From NCBI GenBank assembly GCA_963825255.1, contig CAWGSF010000001.1, forward strand, positions 558,001-622,000: DNA of 64,000 nucleotides, in the 5' to 3' direction. Below, piece after piece: positions 52,638 through 62,084 of this stretch (within the stretch, counting starts at the first letter, position 1; every line of letters begins with the position of its first letter). The stretch comes from JAIBJN01 sp963825255. GTDB taxonomy: Bacteria > Actinomycetota > Thermoleophilia > Gaiellales > Gaiellaceae. The notes beneath the pieces are model-generated. The model was given only the letters and a program-made list of their open reading frames with translations, was not told where the DNA came from and ran no database searches. A program made the position numbers and the translations under genes.

Positions 52638-52973
52638 GCACCGGCGCTCGGCTCTCGCGGATGCGCGCGGGAGGTCTGCTTGACGCCGGAGGCGATGCCT
52701 GTCAGAGTCGTCGCGTCAAGTCCTGTGGGCCCTCGGGTTCGCAGGACTTGGCATTTTGGGGGTCGGGTATCAACCCCTCCCGCGTAGGTAGGTATCAATC
52801 GGCCGGGAGGAGTGATGGGACTCGAACCCGCGTATGGCAGGAGCTTGCGGTCGGTCGGTCGCGTGTCGTCCGCTTCGTGTTAGATCCGGAAGCAGCGCTG
52901 GTGCGGATCGAATCGAGCCCGCGTTATCGGCGTCAGTTTCGGCAACCGAAACCCCCGCTGAGCAGGGATTTCA

Positions 52974-53001
52974 AGGCGCATACGGGATTCGAACCCGTGC
53001 T
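52974..53001 (-). other. tRNA 3'-end fragment (T-arm and acceptor 3' strand)
   Basis: On the minus strand the T-arm ACGGG-TTCGAAT-CCCGT is perfect and is followed by ATGCGCC and T, like an acceptor 3' strand with discriminator. No matching 5' half GGCGCAT is found upstream on that strand, so this is a fragment, as left by integration into a tRNA gene. A second, poorer T-arm (GCGGG-TTCGAGT-CCC) lies at about 52814-52830. Confidence 0.55.
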
Positions 53002-53189
53002 ACCGGAGAACGCCGAAGGCAAGCCGGACTCCGGTAGCAGGGGTCAGATCGCACCCGGTAGCGAGCTCAACCCGCACCTGCGGGCCGTGCTAGAGCGGCT
53101 GAAGGAGCGCGATCGGGAGCGCCGCAGATGATGTCTCTGCGAGCTTCTCCGGACGAAGTCGAGCGAGTACGAGCTCCTGGCGGAGTGGC

Positions 53190-53321
53190 ATGCTGAGCGT
53201 GCCCCGTCTGGACGACGAGCACTTCGTTGCCTGCCAGGCGATGGCCGTTGTCGGGATCGTGCTCAGGGAGGTTGCCGAGGCGATCGAGCTGGGGTGGGGC
53301 GAGGAGTCGGACGCGCACTGA
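53190..53321 (+). CDS. Small hypothetical protein (possibly part of a broken gene)
   Basis: 43 residues: LDDEHFVACQAMAVVGIVLREVAEAIELGWGEESDAH. A frame just upstream (LNPHLRAVLERLKERDRERRR, stop at 53131) and a shifted reading LAEWHAER suggest one somewhat longer gene broken by frameshifts from about 53050. No family recognised. Confidence 0.3.
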   Translation: MLSVPRLDDEHFVACQAMAVVGIVLREVAEAIELGWGEESDAH

Positions 53322-53487
53322 ACCGTTCGCTGCCATCGTGGGCCATCGAGTTAACCCGTTTCCGTTTGACCCTCAGCGTGAGACAGCGACGGCTGTCTGG
53401 GGTTCCTTTGTGATCATCTCCCGAAACGGTCCGGCGTCGGTAGCCGAGCGTCGAGTGGCGGCGGCGGGCGTTCTAGAAGCGCGGGGA

Positions 53488-53525
53488 GGCTTCGGACGCG
53501 GGTTCGATTCCCGCCGCCTCCATCG
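53488..53525 (+). repeat. Direct repeat copy 2 (distal att site, tmRNA 3'-end remnant)
   Basis: Identical over 38 bp to 43161-43198. It has the T-arm and acceptor 3' strand but no tmRNA body before it, so it is the displaced original gene end. Confidence 0.9.
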
Positions 53526-53627
53526 TTGGCTCAACGGAGCCCTTCTTGGAGCCGGTCGATGGAAAGACTTCAGTCGGCCGGTTCAAGAGCAGCTCGAGGC
53601 ACCCGGCTTCGTCGTCCCCTAGTGGGA

Positions 53628-53633
53628 TAGCGT
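53628..53633 (+). promoter_or_regulatory. Likely -10 element of the Glu/Leu dehydrogenase gene
   Basis: TAGCGT ends 8 bp before ATG 53642; the same leaderless layout as secA and ahcY. Confidence 0.35.
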
Positions 53634-53641
53634 GCGCCCCC

Positions 53642-54727
53642 ATGTCCGTCCTCGAGCGCGACGACGCACCTCCCGCACGCGTGATCGAGATCGACGAGCC
53701 GGAGGTCGGCCTCGACGCCGTCGTCGTCATCGACCACGAGCTCTTCGGGACCTCGGCAGGCGGGACGCGGATGGTCCCGGACGTGACGACCGACGAGGTG
53801 GCCCGCCTGGCACGCGCGATGACGTGGAAGCTTGCGGTCTGCGGCGTCCCCTATGCGGGCGCGAAGGCGGGGATCCGGTTCGGCGAAGGCGATCGCGCGG
53901 CCGTGCTCGGAGCGTATCTCGCACGCGTGGGCGAGTGGCGGGACTTCTTCCTCACGGGGCCTGACATGGGAACGCACCCAGAGGACTTCCTCGCCCTCGA
54001 GCCCGAGGGGAGCGCGACGCCCATCTGGGCTCGCACGCACGAGGGGATGGGGATGGACGACCTGGCGGTCGGACACGGGATCAAGGGCGCGGCGACGGTC
54101 GCCCTCGAGCGACTCGGCCGGCCCTTCGAGGGCGCGCGCGTGGCGATCGAGGGGTTCGGAAAGGCAGGCGCCGGCACCGCCCGCGCGTGCGCTCGCTCCG
54201 GCGCGCTCGTGGTCGCGGTGAGCACGATCGACGGAACGCTCGTCGATCCGGCCGGGCTCGACGTGGACGAGCTGCTCGCTCTCCGCGTTCGCCACGGTGA
54301 CGCGTTCGTCCGCCACGGGAGCACGCCCGCCCAGCCGCGCGAGGCGCTCTTCGCGGTCGAGTGCGACGTGCTCGTCCCGGGAGCGCGTCCACACGTCATC
54401 GCTCCCGGGTCTGCGTCCGAGCTTCGCTGTGCGGCAGTCGTGCCGGCGGCCAACGTCCCATACGCTCCGGGCGCGACGGACGCCCTCTCGGACTGCGGGA
54501 TCCTCGCCTTGCCGGACTTCGTGACGAACGCAGGAGGCATCCACCTGTACGAGGCGCCCGAGTGTCGAGACGATCCGGCCCGTTGCCTGGCGGGAGTCGA
54601 GCGGCTGGTCGGCGAGACGACGCGCCGCCTCCTGGCCGCGGCCGACGCCGACGGCGTCACTCCCACACAGGCTGCGCTCGGGATCGCCCGCACCTTCCTG
54701 AGGACGGCACGGACAACGCCGGACTGA
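53642..54727 (+). CDS. Glu/Leu/Phe/Val dehydrogenase family protein
   Basis: NAD(P)-dependent oxidative deamination of an amino acid. 361 residues: FGTSAGGTRMVPDVTTDEVARLARAMTWKLAVCGVPYAGAKAGIRF contains the catalytic Lys region, TGPDMGTHPEDFLAL follows, and the C-terminal Rossmann domain has VAIEGFGKAGAGTARACA and VPAANVPYAPGATDAL. Shorter than hexameric GdhA (about 415-450), closer to Leu/Val dehydrogenase length. It is the first complete gene beyond the distal att site, so it probably flanked ssrA originally. Confidence 0.88.
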   Translation: MSVLERDDAPPARVIEIDEPEVGLDAVVVIDHELFGTSAGGTRMVPDVTTDEVARLARAMTWKLAVCGVPYAGAKAGIRFGEGDRAAVLGAYLARVGEWRDFFLTGPDMGTHPEDFLALEPEGSATPIWARTHEGMGMDDLAVGHGIKGAATVALERLGRPFEGARVAIEGFGKAGAGTARACARSGALVVAVSTIDGTLVDPAGLDVDELLALRVRHGDAFVRHGSTPAQPREALFAVECDVLVPGARPHVIAPGSASELRCAAVVPAANVPYAPGATDALSDCGILALPDFVTNAGGIHLYEAPECRDDPARCLAGVERLVGETTRRLLAAADADGVTPTQAALGIARTFLRTARTTPD

Positions 54728-54770
54728 CGTCCGTGAGCGGTGAGCGTTCGCAGTGGGCTAGGGTCCACCC

Positions 54771-54926
54771 GTGTCCGACGCCGAGCACGAGCTCGAGGGC
54801 GGCGGCGAGCATGAAGTCACCCCGCTCGATCACGGCGATCCCTTGCCCACGGCCATGCTCCGCCACCGCGTTCGGCACGCCGCCGCCGCCGGGGCCACGA
54901 ATCGCGCCACCCCTTGCCCTATGTGA
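54771..54926 (+). CDS. Small ORF, hypothetical
   Basis: 51 residues from a GTG preceded by TAGGGT: SDAEHELEGGGEHEVTPLDHGDPLPTAMLRH, ending PCPM. Hydrophilic and acidic, then Ala-rich; no family. It ends just before the converging permease gene. Could be spurious. Confidence 0.25.
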   Translation: MSDAEHELEGGGEHEVTPLDHGDPLPTAMLRHRVRHAAAAGATNRATPCPM

Positions 54927-54928
54927 TC

Positions 54929-57305
54929 TCAGGCGTAGCGAAGCGCCTCTCCGGGCCGGAAGCGGACCGCGCGGCGGACCGGCAGCAGCATGATCAGGAG
55001 CGCGAGGACGATCGTCCCGACGAGGGCGAGCACGATGTTCCAGGGCGGGAACACGAACTGGATGCGCACGTCGACGACCTCCCAGACCAGCCAGACGAGG
55101 AAGCGTTCGAGCGCGTAGCCGATCGGGATGCCGAGCAGCCAGCCGGCGAGCGCGAGCACGACGCCCTCGGTCGCGAAGATCCGCCGGACGTCACGTGCCC
55201 GCGCGCCGATGCAGCGGAGGATGCCGATCTCGCGCGTGCGCTCGAGGATGCTCATCGTGATCGCGTTCGCGAGCGCGACCATGCTGATCGCCACGATCAG
55301 CAACCCGAACACGGCGATCGTCGTCGTGATCGTGCGGTTGGCGGCGACCTCGTTGCGCTCTTCGACGTACGTGATCTCGCCCCCCATCTGGTACCCGAGT
55401 GTGTTGAGCCGGTCCTCGAGCCGGGTGAACGTGCGGTCGACGACTGCCTGCTCGGGCGAGGTCGTCTTGATCCAGTAGGTGCTTACCCCCGTGGGCTCGT
55501 GCAGCAGCGAGCGAAGTGTCGTGAGCGGGACGAACAGGACGGTGCCGTCCTCCTGGCGGTTGTTCGCGATCCCGACGATCCGGAAGCGAGGCGGCGCCGG
55601 CCGCGGTCGAGAGCGTCACGCGGTCGCCGACCTCCGTGCCGGTGCGCTCGGCCAGATTGCGCTCGATCACGGCGACCCGGTCGCGTGCCTGCTCCTCGGC
55701 GGCCGTGAACCAGCGCCCGTCGGTCGTGTCGAGGCGGATGAGCGGCTCGCGCGGCACGCCCCAGACGAATGCCTCTTCGCCGGAGAGCTCGACGTCGTTG
55801 ACGAGTGCCGGCTGCGCCTCGGCGACTCCTGGGGTCGAGCGGATTGACCTGGGCGGCGCGCTCGTCGAAGGGCGTGCCCCCGCCGGTCCAGATGCGGATC
55901 TCCTCGATGTGCTCGCCCCAGGCTGCGCGGGTGGCCTTGGTCGCCGCCGCCGCGAGCCCCATGATCGCGAGCAGGTTGCCGACGGCGAGCGCGACGACGA
56001 GGGCCGTCGCGAGTGTCCGCCGCTTGCGTCGGCCGACGCCGCGCAGGCCGATCTGCATCGTCCGCGGCAGGAAGCGGACACGCCGCAGGAGCCGGTCGCC
56101 GGCGTCCTGGCTGCCGACGGCGGAGCCGGTCGACTCGAGCGCCTCGCGCAGGTCGACGCGGGTACCGCGCCGGATGGCGGGCAGCGCGGCGAGGGCCGGG
56201 CCGAGCACGCCGATCAGGGCCGCGACGGCGACCACGGTCAGGTCGACGCCGAAGCCGACGTCGATTGCGAAGAAGGTCGAGCCGAAGAACGAGGCGAGCA
56301 GATTCGAAAGCAGGATGCCGAGCGCGATTCCCACCAGCGTGCCGATGGCACCGAGCAGGAGTGCCGTCTTGAGGTACACGAGCGCGACCTGCCGGCGGCG
56401 GGCGCCGACCGCCCGCATGATTCCGATCTCGCCCGTCTGCTCGGAGACGAGCGTCGTCATCGTGTTGGAGATCAAGACCAGCGCCGAGAGGAGCGCGAGC
56501 AGCGTGATCACGCCGAAGAAGTCGACGAACAGGTCGGAGTCCTCCTTGCCCGGCCAGTCACCGGGCGCGCGCACCTCGGGCAGGCCCGAGAAGCCCGTGA
56601 AGCCGGGCATACCCGCGAGCGACTCGCGCACCGCCTCGATCGTGCTCGAGACCGAGGCCGCACTCGTATCCCGGAGCCGGAAGGCGAGCTCGCCGTACCC
56701 CGGCTCGCCGCTCAGCGCGGCGACGGTCTCCGCGGTCGCGTAGAGGACGACGACATCGTCGTCCGCGACCTGCCGGCCGCCGCCGAGGTTCAGTCGCCTC
56801 GCCGCTGATCGCGTAGCTTCCCCTCCGCACCGCTCGGGCCGACGACGCGAGCGACGTCGCCGGTGCGACCCTCGTACATGCCCTGGTTCGCGTTCTGCAC
56901 GTCGACGAGGACCTCGCCTCGCGCGGGCGCGGCGCCGGACGTGACGCGGACGACGTCGACCGCCTGGCGGGCGAAGTCGCGGACGCCGATCAGCACGGCC
57001 GGCGCGCGGCGCTCGCCCACGTACACCCGCGTCTGGACCTCGCTCCGGGCCTCGACCGCCTCGACGTTGGGGAGCGCCGCGAGCGAGGCGAGCTGAGCAT
57101 CGGAGAGGGGCAGGGGTCTCGTCGACACCGTCAGGTGCGCCAGCCGCTCGGCCCGGACCTCCGACTGCATCGAGCGGTCGATCAGCTCGGGCACGGCGAA
57201 GATCGAGATGCTCGCGACGGCGAGCGCGAGCGTCAGGATCGAGAAGAGCGCTCGCGCCTTCCGTCGGGTCAGGTCGGTGACCGACTTGCGCAGCAGCGCC
57301 GACAC
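54929..57305 (-). CDS. ABC transporter permease, FtsX/MacB-like, two FtsX domains (frameshifted)
   Basis: About 795 residues after correction. Start MSALLRKSVTDLTRRKARALFSILTLALAVASISIF; a periplasmic domain; a first three-helix FtsX block (FFGVITLLALLSALVLISNTMTTLVSEQTGEIGIMRAVGARRRQ); a second N-helix after RKRRTLATALVVALAVGNLLAIMG; another extracytoplasmic domain; and a last block (ANAITMSILERTREIGILRCIGARARD). Shifts map near 56798, 55843 and 55590. Its ATPase is the gene 12 bp upstream. Such pairs export lipoproteins or peptides or act in mechanotransmission; the cargo is unknown. Confidence 0.87.
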
Positions 57306-57317
57306 CGTCGTGCCACC

Positions 57318-57959
57318 TCAGCCGGCGACGACGACGCCGTCGCGAATGGTGACGATGCGGCTCGCGCGCCGCGCGAGCTCGCGGTCGTGGGTCACGTAGA
57401 GAACGGTCTTCCCCTCGCCGTTCAGCCGCGCGAGCAGCTCGAACATCTCCTCTGCGGTGACGCTGTCGAGGTTGCCCGTCGGCTCGTCGCCCACGATCAG
57501 CTTCGGATCGGCGGCGAGCGAGCGCGCGATCGCGACCCGCTGCTGCTCGCCACCCGAGAGCTCGGCGGGCAGGTGGTCGAGCTTGTCGCCGAGCCCGACC
57601 AGCTCGAGGTTGTGCCGTGCCCGCTCGAAGCGCTCCCGCTTCGAGCCGCGCCGGGCGAAGTCGAGCGGCAGCACCGCGTTCTCGAGCGCCGACAGCGTCG
57701 GCAGCAGCTGGAAGAACTGGAAGATGATCCCGACGTTCGCGCCGCGCCAGACGGCGAGCTGCTCCTCGCTCATCTCGTCGAGGCGCTGCCCGTCGACCGT
57801 GACCGCCCCCGCCGTCGGCCGGTCGATCCCGGTGATCAGGTTGAGGATCGTCGTCTTGCCGCTCCCCGACGGGCCCACGACGGCGACCATCTCGCCCGTG
57901 CCGATCGCGAGGTCGACGCCGCGCAAGGCGCGGTAGTCGACCTTGCCCATCCGGTACAC
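57318..57959 (-). CDS. ABC transporter ATP-binding protein, LolD/MacB-type
   Basis: 213 residues from ATG 57959, but the family N-terminus LIELAGVEKVYRMG extends in frame to about 57985 and no start codon is found there, so one base may be wrong near 57990. Walker A GPSGSGKTTILNLITG, LSGGEQQRVAIARSLA, LIVGDEPTGNLDS and VTHDRELARRASRI. Partner of the double-FtsX permease that follows. Confidence 0.9.
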   Translation of the reverse strand: MYRMGKVDYRALRGVDLAIGTGEMVAVVGPSGSGKTTILNLITGIDRPTAGAVTVDGQRLDEMSEEQLAVWRGANVGIIFQFFQLLPTLSALENAVLPLDFARRGSKRERFERARHNLELVGLGDKLDHLPAELSGGEQQRVAIARSLAADPKLIVGDEPTGNLDSVTAEEMFELLARLNGEGKTVLYVTHDRELARRASRIVTIRDGVVVAG

Positions 57960-57985
57960 CTTCTCGACGCCCGCGAGCTCGATCA

Positions 57986-58302
57986 GCGCGCGCGAGGTCT
58001 ATGAGCCTCGGTCGTCTCGCTCGGCGCGCCTACCTGATCCTCACCAACGTCTCGGTGCGCACAACCACCTCCCTCCGGAGCCAGACGAGCATCCCACGGA
58101 CGCCTGCGCCCGGCCATCAGGGAGGCCGCTCATTCGCTTACGGCCAACTACGGACGGGGCCGTGAGTTCCTTCCTCATGCGGTTCCTTACTCCATGCGGC
58201 CTTCATCGCTCGAAGAGGGAGCGCATCACAATGGCCACGGCTAGCTGATTGCTGCCGAGCGTGGGAAGCGAGTCTCGCGGGGTTCAGGTGCCCGAGGATG
58301 CG
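57986..58302. other. Intergenic region
   Basis: About 320 bp between the ABC ATPase start and the 3' end of the solute-binding-fold gene, both on the minus strand. A GGAGGGAGGTGGTTGTG ribosome-site-like sequence on the minus strand near 58075 precedes a short frame (RTETLVRIR) that could be the displaced N-terminus of the ATPase. No clear promoter or RNA. Confidence 0.3.
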
Positions 58303-59439
58303 TCAATCCTCGATCGGCAAGACCGTCAGCGGCTCGAAGTCGCCGTTTCGAACGGTGAGCCGTGTGGCGCGTCTCACGTCGATGTCTCCGTTCTCGTCGA
58401 AGCTCCAGCGACCGAGGAGACCGTCGAAGTCGCGGGTCGCGAAGGCGGCCTGGGTGATGGCATCGCGGTCGGCGCGGCCGACGCGCTCGATCGCCTCGAG
58501 GATCACCCCGGTCGAGTCGTAGGCAGAGGCGGCGTAGCACTCGGGCTCGAGCCCGAAGCGCTCGACGTAGCGTTCGTGGAACACCCGACCTCGTCCTTCG
58601 AGGAGCGCCGGCGGAACGCCTCCGAACGTGATCAGAGTGCCTTCGGCGTGTGCGCCGGCGTCGCGGATGAAGGCGTGCTCGAACAGCGTGTCGGGCCCCA
58701 TCATCGTCACGGCCGGCGCGGCGGTACGAACGTCACGCCACAGCGGTCCGGCGCCGTTTTGAATGATGCCGCCGTAGAAGACGAGGTCAGCGCCGCTCCC
58801 GGCGATCGTTTGAGCCAGCGCCTCGTACTCGAGCTGCTTCGGCACGATCCCGACTGGCGCCTCGACGGGCTCGACGCCCAGTCGCTCGCACGCATCGGCG
58901 AACGGCAAGGCGACGCCACGACCACACGGCTCGGTGTCGTGAAGGACGAACACGCGTCGTGCGCCGAGCTCGGCAGCCCACTGCGCTGCGAAGAGGCCCT
59001 GAAGATCGTCGCTGAGCGCGGTGCGAAGGTAGTTGCGACGGCCCGTCGGGTAGTGCTTGTCAGGCTCACCCGGCCCGAACGGCTTCGTCAGGCCGGGGTA
59101 GGTGTTGCAGGGCGAGATCATCAGAAGAGGGCCCGCCGCGTTGGTGATTGGGATCGAGTAGGGCGCAGCGTCGGTATCGAGCGTGCCGATGTAGGCGAGC
59201 ACGTCGGCTTGGGCGGCGGCGTAACGAGCGTTCGCCTGCTCGCGCGCCGCGTCCCAGGAGCCCCGCTCCTCGCTCCCTCCGTCCAGGTCCTCGTACACGA
59301 CCGGCACGCCGCACACGCGATCTCCGCCGTCTTCCAGTCGCATCCTGATCGCGTTGACGATCGAATCGCTCTGGCCGATCGACGACCCACTTCGCGTGAG
59401 GCTCGACACGATCCTCACCTGCTCAGCGAAAGCGTTCAT
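58303..59439 (-). CDS. Branched-chain amino acid-type solute-binding-fold protein without signal peptide
   Basis: 378 residues of the type-I periplasmic binding fold (LivJ/receptor family): VRIVSSLTRSGSSIGQSDSIVNAI, VYEDLDGGSE, LAYIGTLDTDAAPYSIPITNAAGPLLMISPCNTYPGLT, RRVFVLHDTEPCGRGVAL, GADLVFYGGIIQNGAG and ASAYDSTGVILEAIERV. The first beta strand begins at residue 8, so no export signal exists in this frame. Either the N-terminus is lost, or it was the sensor half of a larger protein, or it works in the cytoplasm. No transporter genes adjoin. It starts 30 bp after the CPBP stop. Confidence 0.8.
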   Translation of the reverse strand: MNAFAEQVRIVSSLTRSGSSIGQSDSIVNAIRMRLEDGGDRVCGVPVVYEDLDGGSEERGSWDAAREQANARYAAAQADVLAYIGTLDTDAAPYSIPITNAAGPLLMISPCNTYPGLTKPFGPGEPDKHYPTGRRNYLRTALSDDLQGLFAAQWAAELGARRVFVLHDTEPCGRGVALPFADACERLGVEPVEAPVGIVPKQLEYEALAQTIAGSGADLVFYGGIIQNGAGPLWRDVRTAAPAVTMMGPDTLFEHAFIRDAGAHAEGTLITFGGVPPALLEGRGRVFHERYVERFGLEPECYAASAYDSTGVILEAIERVGRADRDAITQAAFATRDFDGLLGRWSFDENGDIDVRRATRLTVRNGDFEPLTVLPIED

Positions 59440-59469
59440 CTCAAGTCGATTCCGCTGCCGAACACCGGC

Positions 59470-60348
59470 TCACGGTACGACAACCTGCTTGGTGCGGGTG
59501 CGGGACAGAGTCGCCGGACCCGCCACAGCCACCACGACTCCAGCCGCGAGGATCAGCAGCGCGGCAAGGATCAGGAAGGGCTGAGCGATCTGGTCGTCGA
59601 GGGGCTCGAAGAAGACCGTCAGGCCCAAGTTGATTGCCGCGTGAGCCAGAACCACGATCAGGAGGCTCCCGCCGGTGCCGTTGTACATCCAGGTGAGGAT
59701 GATCGAGAGGCCGATGGTGAAGAGGATCCACGGGGCGAAGAGGCTGAGCGGGCGGATGTCCGTTCCGAGCAGGTACAGGGGCAGGTGCCACACACCCCAC
59801 ACCACGCCGAGGACGACGCTTGCGCCCAGGGCGCTCCGGCGAGCTTGCAGGCGTGGCAGAGCAAACCCACGCCAGCCGAGCTCCTCGCCCCCCGCACTGC
59901 CCGGGAAGATGAAGAGGATGAACAGGGCGACGGCCCCGGGGATCGTCACGGTGACATCCGGAGATTGGCCTCCGAGCAAGACGCTCACGCCGACGGCGCC
60001 GAGGGCAAGGGTTGACACCAGCGCGACCGCAACCCACCAGCCAACACCGACTCGCCAGATAAGAAGCCGATGAAGCAGCCCCCGTACTCCGGCTCGGCCG
60101 TGCAGCACGGCGACGAGCAGAATGGCAACCGACGAAGGCACGAGCGATCCCAGAAGCAGGAGAACGAAACCCGGGCCCGTGGGAGAGCTATCTCCGGAGA
60201 CCACGAGCGGTAGCCACAGAAGCCAGGAAATCGTGTAGGCGAGGAGGAAGAAGCTTGCGAGCGGATGCTGCTCGATCAGGCTCGAGAGGCGAGATTTCGT
60301 TGACACGGTTGTGTTGGGCTGCGTGTCATGGACAACGACGGTCTGCAT
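59470..60348 (-). CDS. CPBP family intramembrane metalloprotease
   Basis: 292 residues and about eight helices. The ABI/CAAX protease motifs are EELGWRGF (EExxxR), WHLPLYLLG (the second His motif) and HAAIN. It acts within the membrane, often in bacteriocin self-immunity or protein maturation. ATG 60348 is preceded by GGAAGGAGCG, a strong ribosome site; longer upstream reading is not needed. Substrate unknown. Confidence 0.9.
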   Translation of the reverse strand: MQTVVVHDTQPNTTVSTKSRLSSLIEQHPLASFFLLAYTISWLLWLPLVVSGDSSPTGPGFVLLLLGSLVPSSVAILLVAVLHGRAGVRGLLHRLLIWRVGVGWWVAVALVSTLALGAVGVSVLLGGQSPDVTVTIPGAVALFILFIFPGSAGGEELGWRGFALPRLQARRSALGASVVLGVVWGVWHLPLYLLGTDIRPLSLFAPWILFTIGLSIILTWMYNGTGGSLLIVVLAHAAINLGLTVFFEPLDDQIAQPFLILAALLILAAGVVVAVAGPATLSRTRTKQVVVP

Positions 60349-60522
60349 GGTTCGCTCCTTCCGTGTGGGGGACTCGCTCGTCCTTAGGCCAGGTCGACAT
60401 GTGCATCCATCCGGTGGCGGTTCCCGGCCCGCGGGCGGTGGGGCCGATGCTTGCGGGTTCATCGGCTCTCCAGGCTCGTTCTGGATAACGCGCGTCTTGA
60501 CGGATGGCATCAGGTGCTCCTC

Positions 60523-62084
60523 TCAGTTCTGGGGCTGGAGATCGAGGGGCTCGCGAGCCTCTTCGGCCTCCCGCGCGTCGAGGTCGCGGGCGGGCAGGAA
60601 GCGGAGCACCATGATGGCCGTGGCGGCCGCAAGTGCTGCCGCGATCAGGAGGCCGATGCCCATCGCATGGGTGAAGGCGTCCCCGGTCCTGCCAAGCAGC
60701 TGGGAAGCCGCGTCCGGTGGGAGCTGGCCGGCGATCGCGCTGGCAGCACCAACCGAGTTCTCGGCTTGAGCCTGCGCTTCTGGCGGCAGGGCGCCCAGCG
60801 AGCCTTCGACTTCGTTGGAGTAGAGGGAGCTGACGAGCGAGCCGATCACAGCCACGCCGAACGCTCCGGAGATCATGCGCGCGACGGTGTTGGTGGCGGA
60901 GGCAACGCCCGACTTGGCGGCCGGTACCGCGCCTACCACTGCTTCCGTAGCGGGAGCCATCACCCAGCCCATCGCCAGGGTCAGCCCGAAGAACCAGGCA
61001 GCAAGCGCGTATGCGCTGGTGCTCGGCTCCCAGAGCAAGGTCAGCAGCCAGGGCGAGAGCCAGGCCGGCCAGTCCTGTCGCGACGACGCGGGCGATTCCG
61101 AGGTGCAGCACCGCCTTGCTCGACGAGCCCGGCGCCCATCATCAGGCCGAGCGCCATCGGGCTCATGATCGCGCCCGCTTCGATCGCGCTATAGCCGTGG
61201 ACGAACTGCAGGTACTGGGTCAGCGCGAAGATCGCCCCGAGGAGGGCGAAGAAGGCGACGCTGACCGCCGCGGTGCCCACGCTGAAGCGGCGGCTTCGGA
61301 AGAAGTTGAGGTCGAGCATCGGCTCGTCGATACGTCGCTCCCACCAGACGAATGCGGTCAGGAGAACGACACTCGCAGCGAGCGATCCCAGGACGAGCCC
61401 GCTGAGCCAACCCCTCTCGGGCGCCTCGATGACGGCGTACACGAGGATGCTGAAGCCGGCCGTGGAGAGCGCAGCCCCGAGCAGGTCGAAGGAGCCTGGC
61501 CGGGGGTCGCGACTCTCGGGCACGTAGCGGACGCCGAGCAGCAGCGCGACGGCCGCGAACGGCACGTTGACGAGGAAGACCGACCACCAGTCGAACCACT
61601 CGAGCAGGAGCCCGCCCGCAAGCGGGCCGAGGCCGATCCCGACTGCCGCTAGCGCTGCCCAGATGGCGATCGCCTTGCCGCGCTCAGAGGCCGTGAAGAC
61701 GTTCGCGATGATCGAGAGGGTCGCGGGCATGATCAGAGCGGCACCGACGCCCATCGCCGCGCGCACGACGATTACCCCATCGGACGAGTCGACGACGAGG
61801 GCGCCGAGGCTGGCGAGCCCGAAGATCGACACGCCCGCCTGGAGAGCCAGCTTGCGTCCGAAACGGTCGCCGAGCGTGCCGAATACGAGCAGCAGGCCCG
61901 CGAAGACGAGGAGATACGAATCGACCATCCACTGCAACTTCGAAGGAGAGGCGTCGAACTCGTCCTGCAGCGTCGGCAGAGCGACGTTGAGGATCGTGGT
62001 GTCGAGCCCGATGATTACGAGGCTCAGCGACAGCACGCCGAGCGTCTTCCAGCGGCGGGCGTACTGGACGGAATCGATCGTCAT
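60523..62084 (-). CDS. MFS transporter, DHA2 (EmrB/QacA) drug efflux family (frameshifted)
   Basis: 14-helix proton antiporter of about 520 residues. LGVLSLSLVIIGLDTTILNVALPTLQDEF is the DHA2 motif D1; LLVFGTLGDRFGRKLAL is motif A; GVGAALIMPATLSIIANVF is in motif C. Two shifts, near 61120 and 61040, lie between helix 10 and the tail ATEAVVGAVPAAKSGVASATNTVARMISGAFGVAVIGSL. Its start overlaps the stop of the small upstream gene (TGATG); ribosome site AAAGGAG. A LuxR regulator is divergent upstream and may control it. Confidence 0.9.

Larger units (their letters stand above)
52638..53487. other. Gene-poor island end with tRNA-like remnants
   Basis: No clear gene. Two reverse-strand T-arm-like pieces lie at about 52812-52834 and 52974-53001; inverted repeats include CTCCCG (near 52780) with CGGGAG (near 52804), and GCTACCGGAG (52999-53008) with CTCCGGTAGC (53029-53038). 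Frames here read GTRTR- and HTGFEP-like peptides, which are the translated T-arm pieces and not protein. A small frame follows near 53190. Confidence 0.6.
43196..53525. mobile_element. Putative genomic island integrated at ssrA (about 10.3 kb)
   Basis: The segment between the two 38-bp tmRNA-end repeats. Content: FAD transhydrogenase-like flavoprotein (minus), large LuxR regulator, MMPL transporter, alpha/beta hydrolase, two paralogous membrane proteins, then about 850 bp without clear genes but with tRNA-3'-end-like pieces and small frames. No integrase, excisionase or relaxase is visible, so the element is either degraded, mobilised in trans, or defined by an older event. The direct repeat is seen; mobility is inferred. 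Confidence 0.7.

Noticed and set aside
52974..53060. A complete tRNA gene on the minus strand
   Set aside because: T-arm and acceptor 3' strand are present but no pairing 5' acceptor strand, D-arm or anticodon arm is found at the right distance.
52661..53131. A 156-residue frame with GTRTR- and HTGFEP-like peptides
   Set aside because: These peptides are translations of reverse-complement T-arm sequence, a known artefact near tRNA-like DNA.
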